A stretch of DNA of 64,000 nucleotides from Bubalus kerabau (Eukaryota > Chordata > Mammalia > Artiodactyla > Bovidae), in the NCBI RefSeq assembly GCF_029407905.1, contig NC_073630.1, forward strand, positions 53,531,001 through 53,595,000, written 5' to 3'. The position numbers and the translations under genes were made by a program. The notes beneath the pieces are model-generated. The model was given only the letters and a program-made list of their open reading frames with translations. It was not told where the DNA came from and did no database searches. Positions 53,969-63,832 of the stretch are shown here, piece by piece (positions within the stretch are counted from its first letter, which is position 1; every line of letters begins with the position of its first letter).

Positions 53969-54813
53969 TGCTGGGCTGGAAGAAGCACAAGCTGGAATCA
54001 AGATTGCCGGGAGAAATATCAATAACCTGATACGCAGATGACACCACCCTTATGGCAGAAAGTGAAGAGGAACTCAAAAGCACCTTGATGAAAATGAAAG
54101 TGGAGAGTCAAAAAGTTGGCTTAAAGCTCAACATTCAGAAAACAAAGATCATGGCATCTGGTCCCATCGCTTCATGGCAAATAGATGGGAAAACAGTGGA
54201 AACAGTGTCAGACTTTATTTTTCTGGGCTCCAAAATCACTGCAGATGTTAACTGCAGCCATGAAATTAAAAGACGCTTACTCCTTGGAAGAAAAATTATG
54301 TCCAACCTAGACAGCATATTCAAAAGCAAAGACATTACTTTGCCAACAAAGGTTCGTCTAGTCAAGGCTATGGTTTTTCCAGTGGTCATGTATGGATGTG
54401 AGAGTTGGACTGTGAAGAAGGCTGAGCGCCAAAGCATTGATGCTATTGAACTGTGATGTTGGAGAAGACTCTTGCAAGTCCCTTGGACTGCAAGGAAATC
54501 CAACCAGTCCATTCTGAAGGAGATCAGCCCTGGGATTTCTTTGGAAGGAATAATGCTAAAGCTGAAACTCCAGTACTTTGGCCACCTCATGCAAAGAGTT
54601 GACTCATTGAAAAAGACTCTGATGCTGGGAGAGATTGGGGGCAGGAGGAGAAGAGGACGACAGAGGATGAGATGGCTGGATGGCATCACCGACTCGATGG
54701 ACGTGAGTCTGAGTGAACTCTGGGAGTTGGTGATGGACTGGGAGGCCTGGCGTGCTGCGATTCATGGGGTCACAAAGAGTCGGACATGATTGAGTGACTG
54801 TACTGAACTGAAT
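53969..54813 (+). mobile_element. BovB LINE, 5'-truncated, about 0.85 kb
   Basis: Starts 'atgctgggctggaagaagca' and ends 'gagtgactgtactgaactg'. Low divergence from other copies suggests a relatively recent insertion. Confidence 0.95.
53975..54789 (+). pseudogene. BovB reverse transcriptase remnant, YADD box broken by deletion
   Basis: A two-base loss at about 54028-54032 falls just before the YADD codons, so the catalytic box is out of frame with what precedes it. The next frame (54052-54456) carries MAESEEEL, LNIQKTKI, FLGSKI and MYGCESWTVKKAERQSID. It does not have the recurrent stop (the codon is CAA) but stops 30 bases later at a TGA replacing a Trp codon (54454-54456). The same frame continues with SNQSILKEISPG and RRRRGRQRMRWLDG until TGA at 54787-54789, short of the family's usual end. 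Confidence 0.9.
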
Positions 54814-54944
54814 CCTGTGGTTAGACATTGATCCTACACTTGCCATTCTAGTCAGTGGCAGTACTCTCCAGTTGAGTATGATATAGAATTTCCAGTGAAA
54901 ATACACACCTCCATTCACCATCTTCTTTATGTATACACGTTGTA

Positions 54945-55153
54945 ACTATTTGCTTCAGTCATGTCTGACTCTTTAGGACCCTATGGACTGCAGCCCACCA
55001 GGCTCCTCTGTCTGTGGGATTTCCCAGGCAAGACTACTGGAGTGGTTTTACATGCCCTTCTCTAAGGGATCTTCCTGACCCAGGGATCGAACCTGTCTCT
55101 TACATCTCCCGCATTGACAGGTGGGTTCTTTAGCACTAGGTCCACCTTGGAAG
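54945..55153 (-). mobile_element. Bov-tA SINE, antisense
   Basis: Antisense body 'gcttcagtcatgtctgactc' and head 'gacccagggatcgaacctg', 'agcactaggtccaccttgg'. TACACGTT occurs on both sides (54934-54941 and 55154-55161). Confidence 0.92.
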
Positions 55154-55161
55154 TACACGTT

Positions 55162-55397
55162 AGTGACCACAATATTCAGGTATACTGCTGCAAGTAAGTA
55201 CACTTAGTGAGCAATACTTTAAAAAGGAAGTTATCTCAGCTCATTTATTTTATTGATTGACTATATTTATATCTAGTCTATTTCCCAAAACAGGTAGAAG
55301 CTGTTCTTCCTCTATTTTACCTTCAAATGCAAGTTACTAAGAATTTATCTCCTGGAAAATAGAAAGAATGTCTTATTTATCTCTAAAGTATGTAATA
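55162..55397. other. no recognisable gene
   Basis: Short AT-rich spacer. Confidence 0.45.
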
Positions 55398-55411
55398 TAA
55401 TATATAATATA

Positions 55412-55632
55412 TGTGTTCATATTCACTTGCTCAGCTGTTTCTGACTCTTTGCAACTCCATGGACTGTAGCCCACCAGGTTTCTCTGTCCATGGAATTTTC
55501 CAGGCAAGAGTACTGGAATGGACTGCAGTTTCCTTCTCCAAAGGATTTTCCCAACCCAAGGATCAAACCCTAGTTTCCTGAGTCTCCTTCTTTGTCAGGA
55601 GCATTCTTTGCCACTGACCCACCAGGATAGCC
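55412..55632 (-). mobile_element. Bov-tA SINE, antisense, perfect target-site duplication
   Basis: Antisense body 'ttgctcagctgtttctgac', 'ggaattttccaggcaagag' and head 'ccactgacccaccaggatag'. The 14-mer TAATATATAATATA flanks it exactly (55398-55411 and 55633-55646). Confidence 0.94.
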
Positions 55633-55649
55633 TAATATATAATATAGCA

Positions 55650-55950
55650 TATATAACATAACATACAACATAATATATTTGGTATGCATGTGTGTGTGCC
55701 AAAACTGTTCATACTGAAATGTTTGCTGATGTTTGAAAAAGTTTTCATCTACTCATTGTACTACAGGCATACAGGGATTTAAAACATATCATAATTTTAC
55801 CTATATTTTGTTCTCTCTTTGCTCTCTCTCTCTTGATAATAGTAACACAATTATTGACATGCATTAAGATCAATAAATATATAGTCAACAGATACAAACA
55901 TATTTATAATTATCCAAATATACTTAAAATTAAAAATAGTTCCATGTTCC
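55650..55950. other. no recognisable gene
   Basis: AT-rich spacer between two SINEs; nothing supported. Confidence 0.45.
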
Positions 55951-55960
55951 ATGTCTAAGC

Positions 55961-56210
55961 ACGTAGGTGTGTGCTAAGTCACTTTAGTCATGTCAGAGTC
56001 TTTGCGACCCTATGAGCTATAGCCCACTAGGCAACTGTGTTCATGGGATTCTCCAGGCACGAATACTGGACTGGGTTGCTCTTCTTCCTCCAGGGTATTT
56101 TCCCAACCAAGGGATGGAACCCATATCTCTTAAGTTACCTGCATTGACAGGAAGGGTTGTTTGTTTGTTTGTTTGTTTTTTTATCACTGGTGCCACTTGG
56201 TGAAGCTCCT
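55961..56210 (-). mobile_element. Bov-tA SINE, antisense, with TTTG expansion
   Basis: Antisense body 'tgctaagtcactttagtcat' and 'cactaggcaactgtgttcat'. The head is interrupted at 56156-56182 by a run of TTTG units ending in T's, then continues 'atcactggtgccacttgg'. TGTCTAAGC flanks the element (55952-55960 and 56211-56219). Confidence 0.92.
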
Positions 56211-56219
56211 TGTCTAAGC

Positions 56220-57100
56220 GTAGTGCCCCTAAAGGGACCAATATTAATTATGACAATCATAGAACATCCTGAGGACCTTCAGGCTCTAAGACTGAGCTGG
56301 AAGTTTCTTTAGAACATACTTCAACTCTTTCACAATAGATCGACTTTGCTTTTGACATCAGAGAAATATTTTCTCCTCTGCATGAGCATCTGACTTACTA
56401 AAAGCAATTGACATGGAGCAGTGGAAGGCAGGACACAAATGCTTACGCCTGGTTCTGAGACTTATTTTTCTTTTCAGTGAGACAAAAGTAAAGAGTCATA
56501 AAATAACAGATTTACAAGAGGATTTGCACTGATTCTTAATCAAAGGAGATGTTTAAGAGTCTCTGGAAGTTATCTATCACTCTAGGTCCATAGTTCTTTT
56601 TCTGGGTAGGACAAATGCTTGTACCTGGACCATTTCCCAGGATGCTTTTCAGCACAGTTTGGTGACTAAATTGTAGTCAGTAAAATATAAAATAACATTT
56701 TATCTTGTTCTTTGAGAACAATTGTAAAGGGTTTCAGTCCTCTTCTTTCTTCTTCTTTTCAGTTACCCAAGATACATTCACACTGGCTTGAGAAAGGAGC
56801 GTGTTGGTGGAATGTGAAAATGGAAGCCCACCCTTATTTTCTGTCCCTCTCAACAGTAAAGCAACAGGATAGAAAGTCTTGATTCCTGATACTATGATGT
56901 GGGGAGCTATCATTACAATTTGGTCACCTCCACTCTACACAGAACTTGACAAGCCTCATGACATCACTTAAGACTTCTTAGCATGATGACACACACATTC
57001 CAAGCAAGCTTTGTGAGCTCCTTTTTAGTGATCTATTGTTGGAAAGTGAAACATTCACCTCCCAACTTGTGTTTTCTGACATGGGCTGTTTGAAGTGCCC
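56220..57100. other. no recognisable gene
   Basis: Mixed-composition sequence. The stretch at 56630-56900 ('tgtacctggaccatttccc', 'agaaaggagcgtgttgg', 'ggaatgtgaaaatggaagcc') may be an old LTR, but I cannot align it with confidence. Confidence 0.4.
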
Positions 57101-57113
57101 ACTGTCTTTCATG

Positions 57114-57343
57114 GGCTTCAGGTGGCACTTTCAGGTAGCATTAGTGGTAAAGAACCTGGCTTCCAATGCAGGAAACTTAAGAGATGTCTATCCCTGGGTT
57201 GAGAAGAACCCCTGGAGGAGGGCACAGCAACCCACTCCAGTATTCTTGCCTGGAGAATCCCATGAACAGAGGAAGTTGGCTGACTACTGTCCATAAGGTC
57301 ACAAAGAGTCAAACATGACTGAAGCAATTCAACACACACACAC
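57114..57343 (+). mobile_element. Bov-tA SINE, sense, with CA tail
   Basis: Head 'ggcttcaggtggcactttc', body 'ttgcctggagaatcccatga', end 'catgactgaagcaattc' and a CACACACACA tail. ACTGTCTTTCATG (57101-57113) and ACTATCTTTCATG (57344-57356) are a 13-bp target-site duplication with one mismatch. Confidence 0.94.
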
Positions 57344-57356
57344 ACTATCTTTCATG

Positions 57357-58322
57357 TCAAATATTCTGCTCTGAATGCATCTCCATCGATTTGTCATCAT
57401 TTTATCTAGTCTTGTAATATCCTAACTGTTCTCTTAATTTCTAGTCCCATCTCTTGTATGCAAGGAACATGATCCTGAGAAATACTTCCCTGAAATTCAA
57501 TGTCAACAGTTATTTGGGTGTGAGGGGCCTGCTCTTTCAATGAGGAGCAGTGATTTTTACCATAAGGAGCATGGGAATTGCAGTGTCACAGTTCCTGAAT
57601 CCTTCTGTTTCAGTTAATAAATAATTTTTATTTCTGATAATGACATCACCTCGCTGGATTCAAAAGAATAGAAAAACAGGGAGACCAGAGACCACCTGGG
57701 CTCTAGGGTCCCCAGGAAGCCTGGATCCAGTGGGATACCACAGCACAGCATGAGTCTTGTGGTGCGAGTCAAATAGGAGGTAGAATTTTGCCCATTCTTA
57801 TCTAATTCCAGATAATTTCCCCTGATGCTATGCCAACATGGCATGTGTCCTTGTCCACTCAAACCCCATCTCTTTCTGAAAATTTTATGAATGTTCAGTG
57901 CACAGTCATATTAATTATTATGTTCCACTCATTATGGCACTTAAACCTATAATTGGCTTACATTGTTTCAAAATATTGAATGTGTATAATCACTCTATTT
58001 CTGTTTCTCTATTTCAGTTGTGATGGTTATATGTTTTCCCAATCTTATCTTCTCTTTTTAAAGTGTCTGCTCAAGCAAAATTGATCTACTCAATGCTTCA
58101 CAAAAACTTGTACAATTTGACTTCCAGAAATATTACGTTAAATATTCTGTTTGAAGTGTTTTCTCTCTTCTCACTCTGTGTGAATAATGTTCATCCTTTG
58201 AAAGCTAGTTAATGCCAGTGACTCTGAAAGAATCACTCCTCCTATAAAATACTACTTGATCTTGTATGTATGCTATTTCTCAGGAAAAAAAAATACCATA
58301 ACTTATTTTGAAGATTTTTATA
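57357..58322. other. no recognisable gene
   Basis: Unassigned. The frame at 57614-57862 on the minus strand (82 codons) has no recognisable domain. Confidence 0.45.
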
Positions 58323-58324
58323 TA

Positions 58325-59542
58325 CTGGCATACCTTGTTTTGTTTTATTATGCTTCACTTTATTGCACTTGCAGATACTGCTTTCGTTTTTTTGTGTTTT
58401 TTTTGTTGTTTTTTTTTTTTAAGAAATTGAGGGTTTATGGCCAACCATGAATGAAGCAAATCTGTCAGCACCAGTTTTTCCAATAGAATTTGCTCACTTT
58501 GTGTCTCTCTGTCACACTTTGGTAACTTCCACAATACTTCAAACTTTTTCCTTATTATTGCATTTGTTATGGTGATCAGGGATCTCTGATGCTACTGTTT
58601 TCATTGTTTTGGGGTGCCATAAACTCTGCTAGATAAAATGCAAACTTGATTGACAAATGGTCTCTGTGTTCTGACTGCTCCACTGACTGGCTGTTCCCTC
58701 ATCCTTTCTCCCTTCCTTGAACCTTCCTTTCTCCAACACACATAGGCTATATGTGTTGTTTTATATGCCCTGAGAAACAACTATATCGAAATTCGACCAC
58801 CTGATAAACTTACAGTGGCCTTTACGTGTTAAAGTGAAAGAATGAGCAAATTAAGGTAGTTTACTTCATTATTGCCATCTTTTAAGAAATTACAGGACTT
58901 CTCTGGTGGTCCAGTGTTTGGGAATCCCCCTGCCAATGCAGGGGACACAGGTTTGATCCCTTGTCCAAGAACTGAGATCCCACATGCCATGGGGCAACTG
59001 AGCACATGGAACATGACTACTGAACCCACGTGTTACAACTACTAAAGCTTATGCACTGTAGAGCCATGTCCCACAAGAGAAGCCACCTCAATGAGACGCC
59101 CATGTACTGCCACTAGAGAGTAGCCCCCACTTGCCACAAATAGAGAATGCCTGTGTGCAGTAGTGAGGAGTCCATGTGTTGCAGTGAAGACCCAGCACAG
59201 TCAAAAATAATACATAAATAAAGATTATTTTTAAAAGAAATTGCCACAGACACCCCAGCCTTCAGCAAACACCAACAAAGCAAGATCCTCCATCGGCAAA
59301 ACCTATGACTTGCTGAAGGCTCAGAAGATGGTTAGCATTTTTTTTTAATTAAAATAATTTTTAAATCAGGCTATGTGTGTTGTATTATAGATATGATGCT
59401 ACTGCAAGCTTAACACACTACAGTGTAAACATAACTTTTATAAATACTTGGAAACCAAAAAAAATCATGTGACTCAGTGTATTGTGATATTTTATTGTGG
59501 TGATCTGGAATTGAACCTGCAACATCTCTGAGGTATACTATG
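58325..59542 (+). mobile_element. Tigger1-type DNA transposon, internally deleted, split by CHR-1
   Basis: The left end 'ctggcataccttgttttg' is followed by 'atgcttcactttattgcac', 'ttgcagatactgctttcg' and 'gtttatggccaaccatgaat', the 5' end of Tigger1 (Tc1/mariner superfamily, pogo-like). The right end has 'gccacagacaccccagcctt', 'cttgctgaaggctcagaaga', 'taaacataacttttataa', 'gtgatattttattgtgg' and 'ctgaggtatactatg', the inverted terminal repeat. The transposase region is gone: 'agtgaaagaatgagcaaa' is joined almost directly to the 3' segment 'attgccatcttttaagaaat'. TA flanks the element at both ends, as expected for this superfamily. A T-rich expansion lies at 58389-58421. Confidence 0.8.
58892..59228 (+). 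mobile_element. CHR-1-type SINE, full-length, inside Tigger1
   Basis: tRNA-derived head 'caggacttctctggtggtcc', 'caatgcaggggacacaggtt', then the CHR-1 body 'gaactgagatcccacatgcc', 'actactaaagcttatgcac', 'agagaagccacctcaatgag', 'agagtagcccccacttgcc' and an A-rich end. AAGAAATT occurs on both sides, at 58884-58891 and just after the A-rich tail, consistent with a target-site duplication. Confidence 0.88.
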
Positions 59543-59992
59543 TACCTTCTTCTATCATCCATCTAATTATGGCTCCATGAATCTATTTTTGTACCTACCC
59601 ATTTATTACTTAGTTTGTAAATGCTAAGAAAATTAATTCATGTTGAGTTACCACTTCATACTTACTAGGACGACTGTCATTAAGAAGATGGGCAATAACA
59701 AGTACTGGAAAGTTTGTGGAGAAATTAGAATCCTCATACATTGCCTTGGGGTGGGGGGCTGCGCTGTGTAAAATGATGAAGCCATTTTGTAAGTCAGTTA
59801 GCTCCACAAAAAGTTAAGTGTTACCATATGATCCAGCAACTCCACTCTTAGGAATATGATGAAGAAAAATTTTTAAATATGTCCCCAAATTTGTGTACAA
59901 ATAGAAACATTATTCATAATAGACCCCAAATGGAAACAAGCCAAAGTTCATCGACTAATTAATGGCTAAACAATTATGTCATATCCATGTTT

Positions 59993-60698
59993 GTGTGTCA
60001 CTTGCTCAGTTGTGTCTGACTCCCTGCAGCCCCATGGACTGTAGCCCACTAGCTCCTCTGTCGATAGAATTTTCCAGGCAAGAATACTGGAGTGGATAGC
60101 CATTGCCTTCTCCAGGAGATCTTCCTGTCAGGTGAGTGTATACTCCTCAGTTCTGTCCCATCACAACAAAGATTTGGAGTGACAGACATTAAAGCCCTTG
60201 GCGCATCACAGCTTTCTGGTCTTGGACAGACTGTGTTATAGCTCTCAGGTCTCGAACAGACCATGCTATAGCTCTTAGACAAATCAGTGTTACAGCTCTG
60301 TGTTATAGCTCTATTTTATTTAGAAAATAGCAGGAAAATCCAACCTCCAGACGTGAGGGCATGTCGACCCAAAGACCCGAAGAGAAGAGCGCCCCAGCAC
60401 GCGGGAGAGAAAAAAGACCCTCGGCCCTTTGGCTCCTCTTTTTCTTTGTTTTTTCTCCCCCTGGGCCTGCCCTATGTAAATTGGGCTAGCCAGGAGTGTT
60501 GTTTGTTCTACCTGAGGTCCTCACTCCTGTCCTCGGACCTTCCTTTGATCTATTTTCGCAGACTTTTCTCTTTAGTGTCTTTAGCCACCGCCATTCTGGA
60601 CTCCTGTTTCCTATTCTAACTACCTAACATTCCCAACCCAGGGTCTCTTGCCTTGCAGGCAGATTCTTTACCATCTGAGTCACCAGGGAAGCCTATGG
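59993..60698 (-). mobile_element. Bov-tA SINE, antisense, split by a solo LTR
   Basis: The left part, to 60125, has 'ttgctcagttgtgtctgac' and 'gaattttccaggcaagaata'. The right part, from 60630, has 'ttcccaacccagggtctct' and 'tgagtcaccagggaagcct'. The SINE is otherwise complete, so the LTR inserted into an existing SINE. The L1 flanks (TATGTCATATCCA, TATGGTGCATCCA) look like a decayed duplication. Confidence 0.92.
60126..60629 (+). mobile_element. Solo LTR of a ruminant endogenous retrovirus (BTLTR1-like)
   Basis: A 504-bp unit starts TG (TGTCAGGTGAGTGTATACTC) and ends CA (TACCTAACA). TTCC flanks it at 60122-60125 and 60630-60633, a 4-bp duplication of the SINE target. The 5' part has imperfect repeats of a TGTTATAGCTCT motif (60233-60313). 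A TATGTAAA box at 60473-60480 could be the TATA element. There is no gag, pol or env next to it, so it is a recombined solo LTR. The 110-codon frame inside it is not a gene. The name is by recognition; the 4-bp duplication fits gammaretrovirus-like elements better than betaretrovirus-like ones. Confidence 0.8.
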
Positions 60699-60864
60699 TG
60701 CATCCACAGACTAAACTATTATTTGAAATGAAGTACTGATTCACGCTACAATGTGGTTAAATCTTTAAAACATCATTCTAAGTATTATTTCTTTTATATG
60801 AAATGTCCTAAATAGCTAAATCAATCAAGACAGAAAGTAGATTAGAGACCGCCAGGAGCAATAA

Positions 60865-61085
60865 TCAGCTGCTATAAGGTTGAATAGAGGATTGGCTGAA
60901 TTACAAATGACGAGATAAATGGGTACTTCAAAATGATCCAAAGCAATTTTTCTCTTTTTGTTTATTATTTTTTTTGGCCTCCTAATTGGTAAATACTTCT
61001 TAACAAATAACACCAACTGTAAGAGCGTTGTAGTTGTGTGACCGTAGACTGCTGTGCTTGCCTAAAGAGACATTAAAAAAAAAAA
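60865..61085. other. no recognisable gene
   Basis: Spacer ending in an A-run (61074-61089). Confidence 0.45.
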
Positions 61086-61089
61086 AAAA

Positions 61090-61282
61090 GTCCAGGTTCC
61101 ATGCACGATACTGGATGCTTGGGGCTAGTGCACTGGGACGACCCAGAGGGATGGTATGGGGAGGGAGGAGGGAGGAGGGTTCAGGATGGGGAACACATGT
61201 ATACCTGTGGTGGATTCATTTTGATATTTGGCAAAACTCATACAATTATGTAAAGTTTAAGAATTAAAAAAAAAAAAAAAAA
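61090..61282 (+). mobile_element. Young ruminant L1, 3' UTR tail only
   Basis: Starts 'gtccaggttccatgcacgat', then 'ctggatgcttggggctagtg', the G-rich block GGGAGGGAGGAGGGAGGAGG, 'tatttggcaaaactcatac' and a poly(A) tail (61266-61282). It matches the tail of the copy at 40907-41619 with few differences. An A-run precedes it directly, consistent with insertion at an A-rich site. Confidence 0.9.
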
Positions 61283-61283
61283 G

Positions 61284-62650
61284 CAAATGAATCTACACTT
61301 AAAAGTGCAAGTTTTCAATCTTTGATCTCAATTTCTCAAAGACATTCCCTGCAGTTGTAGCCATGGCCTTGGCTGTGTGGCAGTCTTTAAAATTGCATGG
61401 ATTCAATCAATGAGTTTATTGATGTTGAACAACAGGAACCTGTAAATAGAGGAGTTGGAGTTGTCAGTTTACTGATAAAATCTTGCATGGGTAAGCAATT
61501 GAAAGTCTCCTGCAGTCAGCCTTGCAGAGCAAACCCTGGTAAAATGGTAGGATGTCTTCTTTTTCTCAGTTTCAGCCCCAAATAAGTCAAATGGATGCCT
61601 GTGCTTGATTCTTTCAGTTATTCACAAGAAACAGCCACACACAAAAATCTGCAAATGATGATTCAAAATTAAAACAAAATAAACAGAAAAAAAAACAAAA
61701 AAACAAAAACCAAAAACGAGGTCAGGATATCGCAAACTTGCCATTTTAGATATCAAAAAATACAATTTAATATAGGAATATCCTATTCTTTGCTTCTAAA
61801 ATTACTAAACTGAAACAATTCAGTATATCACATAGCATTCAGATATGGAGATACACAAATGTCTGAACCCTTTTTAAGACTTGAATAAGGCTTGAATAAG
61901 CTGAATCATCTATAGAACTTAGTAATGTTGCCAAGTGCTGCACTTCTTTCCATTAAAGGCTTTCTTAATTTTCTCATGACAGGTAGCTGAAGTATATTTT
62001 AAATTAGTGTGTTATTTTTTCTTTCTACTCTGTTGGTAGAAATTTCATAGCCTTTCACTCATATCAATTTTTATTGAACATGCAAAAGCATTGCAGGGAA
62101 ATGAGCAAACTGCATAAATCATACTCATTTACTGAGATGGTCAAACTCCCTTAGCCAAGCACTTGCCTTTAGTATAGTTTAATTTAGCATAGTTTAATTT
62201 TGTACTGAGAAACAAAGCTGATCTCATGCTTATGTTTTAGCATATACATGTATGCAATCTAGTAAAACAGCGTAATCCCATTTATATTCTATTATCACAG
62301 TCTTTCAAAAATATATCTAAAAATGCAACTATTTTCATTATTAAGAGATGTTCCAAAAGATGTGATGTAAAAAAAAAAAATGACATCTAGAACAGACTGA
62401 AAAACATTTTAAGGAACAATTAGGTCCTTTGTCCCATTCAATTTATTGCTTATTATTTTTAACTACCATTAATTGAATTTCTATTCAGCATTCTGGATAG
62501 AAAATATCCTAAAATTAAATGTTTTGTATAGACATTTTTTTCTCCTATTACAAAAGAAGAGTAAAGGAGACAATACATGCTGAATTTTTGCTTGTAATTA
62601 TAATATTTATTAGGAAAGGAGGTAAATGATAAAAATAAATAACAGTAAAT
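61284..62650. other. no recognisable gene; A-rich tract
   Basis: An A-rich tract with C and AAC units lies at 61670-61718. Otherwise unassigned AT-rich sequence. Confidence 0.45.
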
Positions 62651-62653
62651 ATT

Positions 62654-63165
62654 TGTCAACTAAAAAAACTGCACAATGTGAGAGTTGCGAGTTAAGTTTC
62701 ATTTGGGGCAAAATAAGGACTGCAGCCCCGAAGACAACACCTCAGTAAACTCTGAGAGACTGTTCCAAAGAGGTAGTGGGGAAAGAACAGTACATATGTG
62801 ATTTTGGCAAAGGGGGAATACATGCAATCAAACACATAGAAATTTTGTAGAAAATTTCTGCTGGTCTCATGAAGCTTCTGCTTCATGAGAAACACCAGAA
62901 ACAATTGTCACCATGAAGGATTTTAGTGCTTTTCTAGATATGAGGATATATAAGAACTGGGCTCATAAAATCAGCTCCTGAGAGTATTGACCATCTAAAG
63001 ACCTGTCCTGCAAGGTTCCCAGAGTACCGAGTGCCTCATTTCTGCTCTCCACCTTGAATTCCTTCAAGGGGTGTTGGAGGTCAGCAGCTGCAGTGGCACG
63101 TAATTTAATCCTTGTAGAGACAGATGGCAAGCAACCGCAACAAGTGCCAGTTTGTGGCTGACATA
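62654..63165 (-). mobile_element. LTR-like element, antisense arm of an inverted pair
   Basis: Read on the minus strand: a 5' part with 'acttgttgcggttgcttgcc', a centre encoding by chance the same peptide-like string as its partner, 'actgttctttccccactacc', the decayed polyadenylation motif AATGAA, 'cttaactcgcaactctcac' and a CA end. It aligns with the plus-strand unit at 63335-63832. The layout of TATA-like box, AATAAA-like box and a terminal CA fits a solo LTR. I do not recognise its family. Confidence 0.65.
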
Positions 63166-63334
63166 TTTGTTTAGTCAGTCTATGTTTAAGTAAAGCAAAT
63201 TGTCCATAGCTACTCAAAAGTCAGTGGCTTAAAGATCTGGTTCTTCCTTTATTATTTGTGTTCATGGACAATTTATTTAATCTTTCTAAATTGTGGTATC
63301 TTGACCTTGAAAAAAAAAAACTAAACTAGATTCT

Positions 63335-63832
63335 GGATGTGACCTAAAAATTGGTACTTGCCATGGGCACTTGCCATCTACCTCTATAAGGGTTAAATCA
63401 CATGCTGCTGCGGCTGCTGACCCCCAACAAGCCCTGAAGGAGTTCAGGGTGGAGAGCAAAAATGCCGCACTCTGTGCTCTGGAAAAACAGGCAGGACAGG
63501 TCTTTAGACAGATATTCTTTGGAGCTGGTTTTATGAGCCCAGTTCTTGTATCTCATACCTAGAAAAGCACTAAAATCCTGCATGGTGACAATTGTTTCTG
63601 GTGACTAGCAGAAGTGTCACAAGACCAGCAGAAACTTTCTACAAAAAATATGTGCTCAATTGCATGTTCTCCGCCTTTACCAAAATCACATATATATTAT
63701 CCTTCCCCCACTACCACTTTGGAATAGTTTCTCAGAACTATCTGAGGTGTTGCCTCCTGGGCTGCAGTCCTCATATTGCCTCAAATAAAACTTAACTTGC
63801 TACTCTCACATTGTGCATTTTTTAAATCAACA
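63335..63832 (+). mobile_element. LTR-like element, sense arm of an inverted pair
   Basis: Contains 'acttgccatctacctctat', 'aggagttcagggtggagagc', 'tatgagcccagttcttgtat', 'aaaagcactaaaatcctgc', a TATA-like TATATATTA (63690-63698), AATAAA (63784-63789), 'cttaacttgctactctcac' and a terminal AACA (63832). The spacing of the TATA-like and AATAAA boxes (about 90 bp) is typical of a retroviral LTR U3-R. No retroviral genes are adjacent. The 63- and 67-codon frames in it have counterparts in the other arm and reflect shared descent, not coding. Confidence 0.65.

Larger units (their letters stand above)
59625..60862 (+). mobile_element. L1M LINE 3' part, sense, split by Bov-tA
   Basis: The left part has 'tgttgagttaccacttcata', 'gtttgtggagaaattagaat', 'accatatgatccagcaactc' and 'ttattcataatagacccc'. 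The right part (from about 60700) has 'aatgaagtactgattcacgc', 'tttatatgaaatgtcctaaa' and 'agacagaaagtagattagag'. They are the two sides of the end of ORF2/3' UTR of an old L1. No open frame survives. Confidence 0.75.

Noticed and set aside
60287..60619. A 110-codon open frame.
   Set aside because: It lies wholly inside a solo LTR and has no retroviral protein motif.
63371..63795. Two small frames whose peptide-like strings recur on the other strand at 62692-63217.
   Set aside because: The similarity comes from an inverted pair of LTR-like elements; there is no start context, and the frames are broken between arms.
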